64,000 nucleotides of DNA from Arachnia propionica. GTDB lineage: Bacteria > Actinomycetota > Actinomycetes > Propionibacteriales > Propionibacteriaceae. The translations under genes were made by a program, and so were the position numbers. A model generated the notes under the pieces. That model was given only the letters and a program-made list of their open reading frames with translations. It had not been told where the DNA came from and did not search any database. The DNA is taken from the NCBI RefSeq assembly GCF_003932785.1, contig NZ_RQYT01000005.1, positions 1-64,000 on the forward strand. Reading direction: 5' to 3'. This document shows positions 33,296 through 41,327 of this stretch, piece after piece; position 1 is the first letter of the stretch, and every line of letters starts with the position of its first letter.

Positions 33296-33985
33296 TCACT
33301 CCTTCACGGCCGCGGTGAATCCGTTACCCAAGACGAACAAGCGTGGAGTTTTGGAGATCACCAGCTTGGCGGAGAAATCCTCATCCTTTCCGTCGACTGT
33401 CAATGTGAGTGTGAATGGGAAATCACAGGCGCCCGGCCCCTGATATGAAGCCCCGCTGTCCGTGCCGATCCAACGCTGCTCAGCAACCAGCTCCGCCGCA
33501 TCGGATCGCCAGGACGAAACGCTTCCCGCCAAGCGGGCAAGCTGCTCATGCTGCTGAGACACGTTCTCTTGAGGAAGCTCGCCCCCCACTGTGATGGATG
33601 CTGCACCTCCGTCGTTGAGTTCAAGCGTGACCGGCAACGGAACACCACTGCCGGAACGAGACAAAGAAGACTCCCAACGAGAGCTCTCCAGCAGGCCAGG
33701 CCCCTTCCCCGCACACTCCCAATACCGCTGCTTCGCCTCAGAATCAATCTCGACCGCGGCATCAACAGCACGTTCGATCTCACTGACAGACGACGCCTCC
33801 TCCACCGACTTCCTCGCCGACGCCACATCACCGTAGACCATCTCATCCAGCCGAGCCATGGCACTCGAACGCGCGGCGGCCAACGACGAACCCGTAGGGT
33901 CAGCCCCAGGTACCTCGCCATGGGTGACGCAAGCCGACGCCAGCAAGGCCACTCCAAGTAACGGCCCTCTCCAAACCCAACGCAT
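33296..33985 (-). CDS. lipoprotein of the transfer operon
   Basis: 229 residues from ATG 33985 (TTGGGAGG upstream). Signal peptide with lipobox LLASAC (Cys about 19). The rest is a helical Ser/Glu-rich segment followed by beta-rich C-terminal part (FTLTLTVDGKDEDFSAKLVI). One of two lipoproteins in this operon. Unknown family; likely external face of the channel or a mating-pair factor. Confidence 0.65.
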   Translation of the reverse strand: MRWVWRGPLLGVALLASACVTHGEVPGADPTGSSLAAARSSAMARLDEMVYGDVASARKSVEEASSVSEIERAVDAAVEIDSEAKQRYWECAGKGPGLLESSRWESSLSRSGSGVPLPVTLELNDGGAASITVGGELPQENVSQQHEQLARLAGSVSSWRSDAAELVAEQRWIGTDSGASYQGPGACDFPFTLTLTVDGKDEDFSAKLVISKTPRLFVLGNGFTAAVKE

Positions 33986-33986
33986 C

Positions 33987-34853
33987 TCAACCTCCCAACA
34001 ACTCATTCGCTATTCGCCCGGACCCGAGCAAGAGCATCCCCAAGACGATTCCCATGAAAATATACATCCCGCCCAACGAGAAAGCAGCAGCAACGCCTCC
34101 GTCGTCAAGGGAGGGAATCGCGTCCGCCCCCCAAGACGCCGACAACAGCTGGAAGATCCCAACAGCCATAACGATCACGAAGGCCTGAAGTGCTGTCGCC
34201 GCATAGGTGCGGATGAAATTGATTCCGAAGGATCGAGAGTGTTCCGAGGACAACAGCGCCATAGGCACAGGGGAGAAGGAGTTATAAATGTACAGCTTGA
34301 TGAAACGCATCAACACCAGGGCGATCCCGGCCAAACAGGCGCCCCGGTACACAAGCCACGCCAAAAGCATCAGAACGACCAAAACAGTCTGTCCAAGCCA
34401 ATCGAGGTCCTTAACAGAATCCAGGAATGGGGTGATGTCACCTCCCTGAGGCTTTGATTCCTCTATCAGGTGACGGGTCGCCACCGCCAGATTGTTGAAG
34501 AAGTGGTAGATTCCGCCAAGAAGGAATCGGGTGGCCTTGAACGCTACCCAGAGGATCCCGAACTTGACCCCGGCCCCCACAAACATCCGGAAACGAGCCT
34601 CCCCGTCTCCATCGACTGCAAGGAGCTTGCCCGTGAGGTCGATGCATGACAGAATCAACAAGATCACCAAAGCGCCGCCTTCAGTCAGTGCGGTGGCGAT
34701 GGTCCCGACATGCTTCCAAATTGGGTTGTTGAAGACCTCGAGGGTGCTTGTGACGGAGTTCAAGGACAGCCCAAAGACCTCCCCGACGCCATTCTGCATA
34801 TCCTCCAGAATCGGCCGCAGGATCTTATCGGTCCAAGACTCAAGCAGAATCAT
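33987..34853 (-). CDS. VirB6/TrbL-like polytopic membrane protein
   Basis: 288 residues from ATG 34853. Several membrane helices: GALVILLILSCIDLTGKLLA, TVLVVLMLLAWLVYRGACLA, ALQAFVIVMAVGIFQLL and GGMYIFMGIVLGMLLLG. Topology and place before the lipoprotein-PrgI-VirB4 set match VirB6/TrbL channel proteins. It overlaps the small membrane gene upstream by 4 bp. Confidence 0.8.
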   Translation of the reverse strand: MILLESWTDKILRPILEDMQNGVGEVFGLSLNSVTSTLEVFNNPIWKHVGTIATALTEGGALVILLILSCIDLTGKLLAVDGDGEARFRMFVGAGVKFGILWVAFKATRFLLGGIYHFFNNLAVATRHLIEESKPQGGDITPFLDSVKDLDWLGQTVLVVLMLLAWLVYRGACLAGIALVLMRFIKLYIYNSFSPVPMALLSSEHSRSFGINFIRTYAATALQAFVIVMAVGIFQLLSASWGADAIPSLDDGGVAAAFSLGGMYIFMGIVLGMLLLGSGRIANELLGG

Positions 34854-35065
34854 GGGATCAACGTCTTGAAGTACGAGCCGACAGCGAGCGCTCCGACAGC
34901 CCCGAGGATCATGAAGAGCCCATTCTGCATCCCCTTGCCGTCGTCGGCGCGCCACTGGAAGTAGAAATACAGTAGCCCAAGGCCGATAAAGACTTTGCCT
35001 GCAATGTCAAGCAACTCGCCGAAACCTGCCAGGATCTGCTTCAGCGGGGTCAGATCGATGTTCAT
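34850..35065 (-). CDS. small membrane protein, pilin-like (VirB2-like)
   Basis: 71 residues from ATG 35065 (AAGGAG upstream). Two hydrophobic helices (AGKVFIGLGLLYFYFQW and GLFMILGAVGALAVGSYF) separated by a short charged loop (RADDGKGMQ), as in VirB2/TrbC pilins, though without a cleavable signal. It lies at the head of the membrane-component genes. Pilin-like is the best guess; a holin-like helper is an alternative. Confidence 0.6.
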   Translation of the reverse strand: MNIDLTPLKQILAGFGELLDIAGKVFIGLGLLYFYFQWRADDGKGMQNGLFMILGAVGALAVGSYFKTLIP

Positions 35066-36342
35066 GTTACTCCTTGCTCACGTGTTCCAAGAATTCGACT
35101 CATTTCGCGACGTATCCACCACGACCGTGGTCGCTCCGCATCCGGCGAGCCCGTCCGGATCGCCTCCATCCGGGCAGCCTCCGCCCGCACCGCCACCGGA
35201 TCCCGCTCCTCAGGGCTCAACGGCGACGACGGTGGATCCGGCAGCCGCCGCAACGACGACGACCGAGACGGCGGCGCAGCCCCCGCAGGGATCCGACCCA
35301 GGCGATGAACCACCAGCCCCGCCAGATGCCGCACCTGGTCCGGCAACGGATCCGCCGCCAACACCTCTCGCAACGCCTCCGGACGCCACCCAGCCCCGAT
35401 GCGATCACGCAGCAACGGCGCCACCAACCCAACCCCCGGCCCATCCAGAGCCTGCATCACCTCGGGCAGACACCGCCGCACCAACTCCCAATCCTCCGAC
35501 AACGCCGAGGATGGCGACCCGCCACCAGGCCCAGAACCAACACCTGGCCCCGAACCGGAGCTCAACCTCGACGACGACGTCGGGGATGGTCCAGCCGGAG
35601 CCCGCTCCGGCCCAGGACCAGCCACCAGGCCAGACCCCTCGACGGGAACCCTGGCACCGTCCGAAGCCGGGGGAGCCTCATCGTCGGTCGCGGTCTCCGC
35701 CCAGCCCCGCCCAGCCCAGCCACCCGAGTCGCGCCCCAGGGGCGGCGTGGGGGGTGGGGGGGCTTGGCTTGGTGGTTCTACTGATGGTTCTTCCTTGTAT
35801 GGGGGTGACATGGGTGTCACCCCGGAACTGTCACCAGTGTCACCCCGCAATCCCGGGGTGACACCCATGTCATGGCGGAGCTCACTAGGCATTTCATCAG
35901 CCGCGTCGTTCGGGGTGACACCAGTGTCATGGCGGACTCCACAAGGGGATTCACCCGAGACCTCCACCGCGGTGACACCAGTGACACCACGGACTCGACC
36001 AGGCATCTCGCGAAGTTCCTGAGGCCTCGACGTTCCCCGCCCCAACCTCCGTGAGACAGTGTCTGGCACATGTAGCCGATACACCGAGTTCACCTGCCGA
36101 ACCCCACCTCCAGCAGTCTTCACAAACCCCTGCAACCGTGAGATCAGCCCCGCCGACTCCAACGCATCCAAGGCCCTGAACACCGTCCGCTGCGACGCAT
36201 CCAACACCTCGGCCAGCGTCTCCACCCGCGGCCACGCCTCATCCTCATCATCCGCATAATCAGCCAACGCCACCAACGTCAACTTGTCCGTCCGAGACAA
36301 CCCCCGCACACGCAATGCCCACGACACAGCCCAGATACTCAC
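35062..36342 (-). CDS. winged-helix protein, possible replication initiator, with embedded iterons
   Basis: 426 residues from ATG 36342, overlapping the small HTH gene. Residues 10-95 are a winged helix (LSRTDKLTLVALADYADDED, then WPRVETLAEVLDASQRTVFR, LDALESAGLISR) like plasmid initiators and HTH_36 proteins. The centre (110-180) repeats HDTGVTP-type peptides because the DNA there is an iteron array. A long Pro/Gly/Ser-rich linker precedes a C-terminal helical domain. It may start rolling-circle-independent replication of the circle or regulate the transfer operon it belongs to. Confidence 0.65.
   Translation of the reverse strand: MSIWAVSWALRVRGLSRTDKLTLVALADYADDEDEAWPRVETLAEVLDASQRTVFRALDALESAGLISRLQGFVKTAGGGVRQVNSVYRLHVPDTVSRRLGRGTSRPQELREMPGRVRGVTGVTAVEVSGESPCGVRHDTGVTPNDAADEMPSELRHDMGVTPGLRGDTGDSSGVTPMSPPYKEEPSVEPPSQAPPPPTPPLGRDSGGWAGRGWAETATDDEAPPASDGARVPVEGSGLVAGPGPERAPAGPSPTSSSRLSSGSGPGVGSGPGGGSPSSALSEDWELVRRCLPEVMQALDGPGVGLVAPLLRDRIGAGWRPEALREVLAADPLPDQVRHLAGLVVHRLGRIPAGAAPPSRSSSLRRLPDPPSSPLSPEERDPVAVRAEAARMEAIRTGSPDAERPRSWWIRREMSRILGTREQGVT
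35801..35995. repeat. iteron-like array inside the winged-helix gene
   Basis: Five copies of a palindromic core GGTGACA-N4-TGTCA lie at 35801-35823, 35827-35846, 35855-35880, 35912-35936 and 35969-35995. The last three share the longer block GGGGTGACACC...TGTCATGGCGGA and are spaced 57-58 bp; the first two are in the opposite orientation. Such arrays within an initiator gene are known at several plasmid origins. Confidence 0.75.
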
Positions 36343-36647
36343 GGCTCCTCCAACCCGGGCAATGCGTCAGGAGGGTCCGCTTTTGCAGGTGCTGCCCCGC
36401 TCGGCCCGTCGTCTGCGCTCGACGTCTCCGGCAGGTTCCCTCCATTGCTCAGTAACTCCCGAACCCAGGCGGCGGGGATCACCCAACGACCACTCGGCAG
36501 CTTCTTTGCCCCTGGAACCTGTCCGCGCTTGCACCAGCGCGCAACGACGCGGGGCGAGGACTGCCCAGGCGGCAAGAGTGCCGACACCTCATCGGGCGAC
36601 CAGAATGGCCGTTCATGGTCGAGACTGTCATTAAATGAACCATCCAC
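36339..36647 (-). CDS. small helix-turn-helix protein (excisionase/AlpA-like), first gene of transfer operon
   Basis: 102 residues if started at GTG 36647, which lies 7 bp after the -10 TGATAC and so would be leaderless; ATG 36722 is a longer alternative. The core WSPDEVSALLPPGQSSPRVV, then RWCKRGQVPGAKKLPSGRWV and IPAAWVREL, is the MerR/excisionase-type winged helix. It lies 400 bp inside attR. Such a protein could bend att DNA for excision and also switch on the operon. The stop overlaps the next start by 4 bp. Confidence 0.75.
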   Translation of the reverse strand: MDGSFNDSLDHERPFWSPDEVSALLPPGQSSPRVVARWCKRGQVPGAKKLPSGRWVIPAAWVRELLSNGGNLPETSSADDGPSGAAPAKADPPDALPGLEEP

Positions 36648-36654
36648 GCGGCAA

Positions 36655-36736
36655 GTATCACTGGAAGGCGGGGGTTGCGTCAAGACTTGCCTTGAGTGTC
36701 GCCATGTTGCATCAAGTGTCATTCAGTGGCTATGAT
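36655..36736. promoter_or_regulatory. divergent promoter switch with paired operators
   Basis: Leftward: -35 TTGACG (36678-36683, minus strand), 17-bp spacer, -10 TGATAC (36655-36660), start of transcription at about the GTG 36647. Rightward: -35 TTGCAT (36707-36712), 18-bp spacer, -10 TATGAT (36731-36736), start of transcription at about ATG 36743. A direct repeat TTGCRTCAAG (36675-36684 and 36707-36716, 32 bp apart) contains both -35 boxes, so one regulator could occlude both promoters. Both transcripts would be leaderless. Confidence 0.7.
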
Positions 36737-36742
36737 TCGGTC

Positions 36743-37087
36743 ATGGCGCGACAGTTTGAGCGGGATCGAGCCGCTGGCATCATCCACACGTACTCCATCT
36801 ACGAGTCCATCGGTATCGCCGTTCAGTCGGCCATGTTCCGGCGCCGGTTCAAGACGAAGGACCTTGCGACTGCGCTCGGTGTTACGCCGTCCGTGGCAAG
36901 CAAGAAGCTCAGAGGGGATGTTGCCTGGTCAGTTCAGGATCTCTTCGCAGCGGCGGAGATGCTACGGCTGGACCCGCGGGGTCTCCTGCCGTCCCGGAAC
37001 GCAGAGAATCCCGACCAGGTTGACCTGGTCGGGATTCCCGATCTGGTAGCGGGGACAGGATTTGAACCTGTGGCCTCCGGGTTATGA
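36743..37087 (+). CDS. XRE/lambda-repressor-like regulator ending in attR
   Basis: 114 residues from ATG 36743. A helix-turn-helix region (KTKDLATALGVTPSVASKKL, then GDVAWSVQDLFAAAEML) and an N-terminal helix. It should bind the TTGCRTCAAG pair upstream and control the transfer operon and itself. The last ~14 codons (VAGTGFEPVASGL) are encoded by the att repeat, so the true C-terminus depends on what is joined there: in the excised circle the frame stays open about 50 codons further. In the circle this gene lies directly upstream of int in the same direction. Confidence 0.75.
   Translation: MARQFERDRAAGIIHTYSIYESIGIAVQSAMFRRRFKTKDLATALGVTPSVASKKLRGDVAWSVQDLFAAAEMLRLDPRGLLPSRNAENPDQVDLVGIPDLVAGTGFEPVASGL
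37044..37082. repeat. right attachment site (attR)
   Basis: Identical over 39 bp to 3676-3714; it forms the 3' part of the complete tRNA-fMet gene, so integration leaves the tRNA intact. Confidence 0.93.
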
Positions 37088-37120
37088 GCCCGGCGAGCTA
37101 CCGAGCTGCTCCACCCCGCG
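37044..37120 (-). tRNA. initiator tRNA-fMet (CAT)
   Basis: 77-nt cloverleaf on the minus strand: acceptor CGCGGGG/CCCCGCT with the unpaired first position typical of initiators, D-arm, anticodon stem with three G-C pairs (CGGGCTCATAACCCG), T-arm GTTCAAATCC and encoded CCA. Target site of the conjugative element. Confidence 0.95.
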
Positions 37121-37131
37121 TCGCTCGAACA

Positions 37132-37160
37132 ACAATACACGACGCAGCGATGACCGCCAA
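37132..37160 (-). promoter_or_regulatory. promoter of tRNA-fMet
   Basis: On the minus strand TTGGCG (37155-37160), 17-bp spacer, TATTGT (37132-37137), ending 11 bp upstream of the tRNA. Confidence 0.55.
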
Positions 37161-37217
37161 ATCGAGGCCTCGGGGTTAGGATTGCCGAGTCCTGTCACCG
37201 AGTTCGGGAGAATGAGC

Positions 37218-38738
37218 ATGAGCTGCAACCGCCGCCTGCGGCGCCTCGTCGCCCTGGTAGGTGCCCTGCTGGGCGTCAGCGTGGTGTTGAGCGCGTGTAC
37301 CGGTTCCAGCGGATCCGGCACCCAGCCGGTTGTCCTCGACGTCGGCGCCACCGCCGAACCCACCGGACTCGATCCGGCGACGACCACGGGAGCAGGCACC
37401 CCCTTCGTTCTGCTCTACAACGTCTACGAGACGCTCGTCAGGATCAACGACCAAGGGGAGATCAAGCCGTTGCTCGCCCGGTCGTGGAAGGTGAGTCCCG
37501 ACGCCAAGGTCTACACCTTCGACCTCGAACCCTCGGCGACCTTCGCCTCCGGCAAGCCGGTGGATGCCCAGGCCGTCGTCGATTCCTTCACGAGGACCCG
37601 GGACGGCGCCGACACCACTGCTGTGCTGAAGACACAGATGGCCATCGTCAAGGACATCAAGGCGGTTGATGCCGGACAGGTGGAGGTCACCCTCACCGAA
37701 CCGAGTCGGCAGTGGCTCTACAACATCACGTCGACGGCGGGCATCATCTATGACCTCTCCGCCGAGGCCGACCTCAACACCCAGCCCGCAGGGTCGGGCC
37801 CCTACGTGTTCTCGAAGCATGATGTCGGTTCAACGGTGACGCTGAAACGCAACGAGAAGTACTGGGGAACCGGGCCCCGCGTCGACGAGGTCAACTTCCG
37901 CTACTACGCCGATGCCAACGCCATGGTGACAGCGATGCTCTCGGGCCAGCTCGACATCGTCTCCAACCTCACCGTGCCGCAGGCCGTTGACCAGTTCAGC
38001 GACACCTCCAAGTTCAAGGTGTTGGAGGGAACCACGGACGGCGAGGTCGTCCTCGGGTTCAACCACGCCAACACGGCACTTGCGGACGTACGGGTCCGGC
38101 AGGCCATCAACCACGCCCTCGACCGGCAGGCCATCGTCGACGGTGCCTGGGGCGGCAAGGGAACCCTGATCGGGTCGATGGTTCCCCCCACCGACCCCTG
38201 GTACGAGGACCTCTCCAGGACCTACCCGCATGATCCCGAGAAGGCCAAGGCCCTTCTTGCCGAGGCCGGATACGCGGAGGGGCTCACGCTACGACTTCGG
38301 GTGCCGACCCTGCCGTACGGGCCGCCCATCGCGCGCCTCGTCGCAGCCCAGCTGCGCGAGGTCGGTGTCGAGGTCGTCACCGAGGAACTCGAGTTCGCCA
38401 CCTGGCTGGACTCGGTCTACAAGCAGCGCGACTACGACATGACCGTCGTCGCCCACGTGGAACCGTGGGACCTCAGCGCCTTCGCCCGGAGTGACTACTA
38501 CTGGCAGTACGAGAACACGCAGTTCAGCAATCTGTTGAAGAAGGCCGATCTCGCCGCCAGCGACCAGGAGCACGTCGCCACCCTCAAGGAGGCCGCGAAG
38601 CTCCTGGCCGACGACGCCGCCGCGGACTGGCTGTTCCTCCTGCCCAACATCATCATCACCACGACCGAGGTGTCCGGGATCGCCGCCAACGGCACCGGTC
38701 TGTCCTTCGACCTCACCCACGTGGCCACCAATCGGTGA
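37218..38738 (+). CDS. ABC transporter substrate-binding lipoprotein (peptide/nickel type)
   Basis: 506 residues. ATG 37218 fits GGGAG 7 bp upstream better than ATG 37212. Signal peptide with lipobox VVLSAC (Cys about 26). Bacterial extracellular solute-binding family 5 pattern: TGLDPATTTG, YNVYETLVRI, PLLARSWKVSPDAKVYTFDL, VRQAINHALDRQAIV and a C-terminal WDLSAFARSDYYWQYEN. It would capture oligopeptides, nickel complexes or similar cargo and hand them to the two permeases encoded next. First gene of a five-gene operon whose genes overlap. Confidence 0.9.
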   Translation: MSCNRRLRRLVALVGALLGVSVVLSACTGSSGSGTQPVVLDVGATAEPTGLDPATTTGAGTPFVLLYNVYETLVRINDQGEIKPLLARSWKVSPDAKVYTFDLEPSATFASGKPVDAQAVVDSFTRTRDGADTTAVLKTQMAIVKDIKAVDAGQVEVTLTEPSRQWLYNITSTAGIIYDLSAEADLNTQPAGSGPYVFSKHDVGSTVTLKRNEKYWGTGPRVDEVNFRYYADANAMVTAMLSGQLDIVSNLTVPQAVDQFSDTSKFKVLEGTTDGEVVLGFNHANTALADVRVRQAINHALDRQAIVDGAWGGKGTLIGSMVPPTDPWYEDLSRTYPHDPEKAKALLAEAGYAEGLTLRLRVPTLPYGPPIARLVAAQLREVGVEVVTEELEFATWLDSVYKQRDYDMTVVAHVEPWDLSAFARSDYYWQYENTQFSNLLKKADLAASDQEHVATLKEAAKLLADDAAADWLFLLPNIIITTTEVSGIAANGTGLSFDLTHVATNR

Positions 38739-39700
38739 GAATGGACGTCCGCGCCCTCGGCGGGCGCATCCTCGGACTCGTCGCCAGCCTGCTGGTGGCG
38801 TCGGTCCTGATCTTCCTCGCCACCAATGCCCTCCCCGGTAGTGTCGCGAATGTCCTGCTCGGTACGCAGGCCACGGCTGAGGAGATCGCCCGGCTCGAGG
38901 CCCGGCTCGGGCTCGACCGCCCCCTGGCGATCCGTTACGTCGAGTGGATCTCCGGGGTGTTGGTCGGCGACTTCGGGCGATCCCTGACCTCCGGGCAGGA
39001 CGTGATGGCGCAGATCCTGCCGAAACTCGGGATCTCCGCATGGCTCATCGTGTCGGGGATGGTCGTTGCGCTGCTCGTGGCGATCCCCCTCGGCACCCAC
39101 GCCGCCCTCAGGCGACGCCACGTCAGCGGCTTCCTCACCTCGACGATCTCCCAGATCGGCCTGGCCATTCCGGCCTTCTGGGCCGGCATGTGGTTGGTCA
39201 TCGTCTTCGCGGTCAACCTGCGTTGGTTCCCCGCCGGGGGCTACGTCCCCCTGAGGACGAACCCGGCCCAGTGGGCCGCCCACCTGGTGCTGCCGGCACT
39301 GTCCCTGGGGCTGGTGCAGGGAAGCCTCCTGTCGCGTTACGTGCGCAGCGCGGTCATCGAGGTCACCAACGAGGACTGGTTCCGTACGGCTCGCTCCGTC
39401 GGCTGGAGCCGTTGGGGAGCGCTGTTGCGCCACGGGTCGCGCAACGTCGCGATCTCTCTCCTGACCGTCATCGGGCTGCAGGTGGCGACCCTCCTGGTCG
39501 GCGCCATCATCATCGAACAGGTCTTCGCGATCCAGGGCCTCGGGTCCCGACTACTGCTCGCCGTCTCCCAACGTGACCTGTTCCTCGTCCAGGCGATCGT
39601 GCTCATCCTCGTGTGGACGGTCCTGGTCATCAACTTCGTGGTCGACTCCGTGTACCACGCCGTCGACCCTCGACTCCGGGGAACGCGAGGCGCCGGATGA
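38735..39700 (+). CDS. ABC transporter permease (DppB-type)
   Basis: 321 residues with GTG 38735 overlapping the previous stop (ATG 38741 is also possible). Six membrane helices; LATNALPGSVANVLLG, the N-terminal loop of DppB/NikB, and the permease EAA-type loop EVTNEDWFRTARSVGWSRW. Inner-membrane half of the uptake channel. Confidence 0.9.
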   Translation: MRMDVRALGGRILGLVASLLVASVLIFLATNALPGSVANVLLGTQATAEEIARLEARLGLDRPLAIRYVEWISGVLVGDFGRSLTSGQDVMAQILPKLGISAWLIVSGMVVALLVAIPLGTHAALRRRHVSGFLTSTISQIGLAIPAFWAGMWLVIVFAVNLRWFPAGGYVPLRTNPAQWAAHLVLPALSLGLVQGSLLSRYVRSAVIEVTNEDWFRTARSVGWSRWGALLRHGSRNVAISLLTVIGLQVATLLVGAIIIEQVFAIQGLGSRLLLAVSQRDLFLVQAIVLILVWTVLVINFVVDSVYHAVDPRLRGTRGAG

Positions 39701-40509
39701 TCCGTCGATCCAACCTCGTCTTCGGCACGATCCTCCTCTCCATGGTGGTCCTGGCCGCCCTCGTGGGAACCTTCTGGACCCCACATGATCCACAGGCCAT
39801 CTCGGGTCCGAGGATCCAGCCGCCCAGTCCCGCGCACTGGCTCGGAACCGACGGCGGTGGATTCGACATCCTCAGCCGCCTCATGACCGGGGCCAGGCTC
39901 GTCCTCCTCATCGGGCTGCTCTCCGTGGGAACGGCCGCCGCCGTGGGGATCCCCGCCGGTATCGTCGCCGGTATGAGCCGCGGCTGGCCGGGCCGGATCA
40001 TCGCGCGCGGCGCGGACATCCTCTACGGCTTCCCGGCGTTGCTGCTCGCCATCCTCTTCGCCGCCGCACTGGGGGGCTCCACCTGGACCGCCCTCATGGC
40101 GATCGCCCTGTCGTCCATCCCCGCCTTCGTGAGGATCGCCAGGGCCGCCACCCTGCAGGTCATGGGCCAGGCCTACGTCGAGGCCGCCCGGCTGTCCGGG
40201 ATCCCGCGCAGGCACATCGCACGACGCCACATCCTGCCGAACATCGCCCCGGTGCTCGGGGTGCAGGCCAGCGTCAGTGTCGGTATCGCGATCCTCGCGG
40301 AGGCAGGCCTGTCCTACCTCGGACTGGCGTCGGGCTCCGACGACCCCACCTGGGGCCGCATGCTCCGGGAGGCCCAGGACCAGCTGTTCTCCGCTCCGAT
40401 GGTGGCGTTCTGGCCCGGCATGGCGATCGCGGTCGCGACGATGGGGTGCAATCTACTGGGTGACGGCCTCCGTGACCTCCTCGACCCCCGACTGAGGGAG
40501 CTGACATGA
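39697..40509 (+). CDS. ABC transporter permease (DppC-type)
   Basis: 270 residues from ATG 39697, overlapping the previous gene by 4 bp. DppC/OppC hallmarks: HWLGTDGGGFDILSRLMTGA, the EAA loop YVEAARLSGIPRRHIARRHI and LGLASGSDDPTWGRMLREAQ. Partner of the upstream permease. Confidence 0.9.
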   Translation: MIRRSNLVFGTILLSMVVLAALVGTFWTPHDPQAISGPRIQPPSPAHWLGTDGGGFDILSRLMTGARLVLLIGLLSVGTAAAVGIPAGIVAGMSRGWPGRIIARGADILYGFPALLLAILFAAALGGSTWTALMAIALSSIPAFVRIARAATLQVMGQAYVEAARLSGIPRRHIARRHILPNIAPVLGVQASVSVGIAILAEAGLSYLGLASGSDDPTWGRMLREAQDQLFSAPMVAFWPGMAIAVATMGCNLLGDGLRDLLDPRLRELT

Positions 40510-41327
40510 GCCTGCTCGAGGTCGAGGACCTCCGCATCACCTTCGGGAGGCGCCGGAAGGTCGCCGTCGATGGCATCAGCTTCACCGTCGAGCCCACCGA
40601 GAGACTTGGCATCATCGGCCAGTCCGGGTCCGGCAAGTCGGTGACGGCGCTCGCCATCATGGGCCTGCTGCCGGAGACCGCCACCGTCACCGGATCCATC
40701 CGACTGGCCGGGCAGGAACTCGTCGGCCGGCCGGAACGGGAGCTCCGGGCGCTGCGGGGTGAAGCCATGTCGATGGTCTTCCAGGAACCCATGACGGCCC
40801 TCGACCCCACCATGCGGGTCGGCCGACAGGTGGGGGAGGCCGTGGCCCTGCACCATCCGGAGCTCCGGGGCGGGATCCGTGATCTCGTCACCGAGTGGCT
40901 GGAACGGGTGGGACTCGACGACCCACAGCGCATCGCGGAGTCGTACCCCCATCAGCTCTCCGGAGGACAACGCCAGCGCGCCCTCATCGCGATGGCCCTG
41001 GCCAACCAGCCGTCCCTGGTCATCTGCGACGAGCCCACGACGGCCCTCGACGTCATCGTCCAACGGCAGATCCTCGACCTCCTCGACACCCAGCTGGAGG
41101 GCAGGGCCTCGATCTTCGTCAGTCATGATCTGGCCGTCGTGAGGGAGGTGTGCCGCAGGGTCATCGTCATGCTCGACGGACGAATCGTCGAATCGGGACC
41201 GATCGCCCAGGTCATCGAGGAACCACAGCACCCCTATGCGCGGGGCCTCGTCGCGGCGGCCCGCATCTCCGCCGTCCCCCCGGGGGAGCGGCTCCCCACC
41301 GTCGCCGACCACTGGGAGCAGCCATGA
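40506..41327 (+). CDS. ABC transporter ATPase (DppD-type)
   Basis: 273 residues. Walker [10 protein letters not shown], signature [16 protein letters not shown], Walker [13 protein letters not shown] and switch His SHDLAV. Overlaps both neighbours by 4 bp. It lacks the extended Cys-rich C-terminus of some DppD proteins, consistent with its short length. Confidence 0.9.
   Translation: MSLLEVEDLRITFGRRRKVAVDGISFTVEPTERLGIIGQSGSGKSVTALAIMGLLPETATVTGSIRLAGQELVGRPERELRALRGEAMSMVFQEPMTALDPTMRVGRQVGEAVALHHPELRGGIRDLVTEWLERVGLDDPQRIAESYPHQLSGGQRQRALIAMALANQPSLVICDEPTTALDVIVQRQILDLLDTQLEGRASIFVSHDLAVVREVCRRVIVMLDGRIVESGPIAQVIEEPQHPYARGLVAAARISAVPPGERLPTVADHWEQP

Larger units (their letters stand above)
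3676..37082. mobile_element. integrated plasmid-like conjugative element (ICE) in tRNA-fMet
   Basis: Bounded by 39-bp att repeats and carrying an integrase at one end and a small HTH/excisionase-like gene at the other. Between them are plasmid-style partition genes (two ParA, one ParB-like), a resolvase, KfrA, a toxin-antitoxin pair and a zeta module, a putative oriT with MobF-type relaxase, and a type IV secretion operon (VirB4, PrgI, VirB6-like, wall hydrolase, VirD4/TraG). The relaxase, coupling protein and VirB4 all have intact motifs, so it may be self-transmissible. No antibiotic-resistance gene was seen; recognisable cargo is limited to regulators, nuclease and toxin modules. Confidence 0.92.

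Noticed and set aside
37062-37211. N-terminal extension of the ABC substrate-binding protein through the tRNA
   Set aside because: That part is antisense tRNA and promoter; the signal peptide and ribosome site fix the start at 37218.
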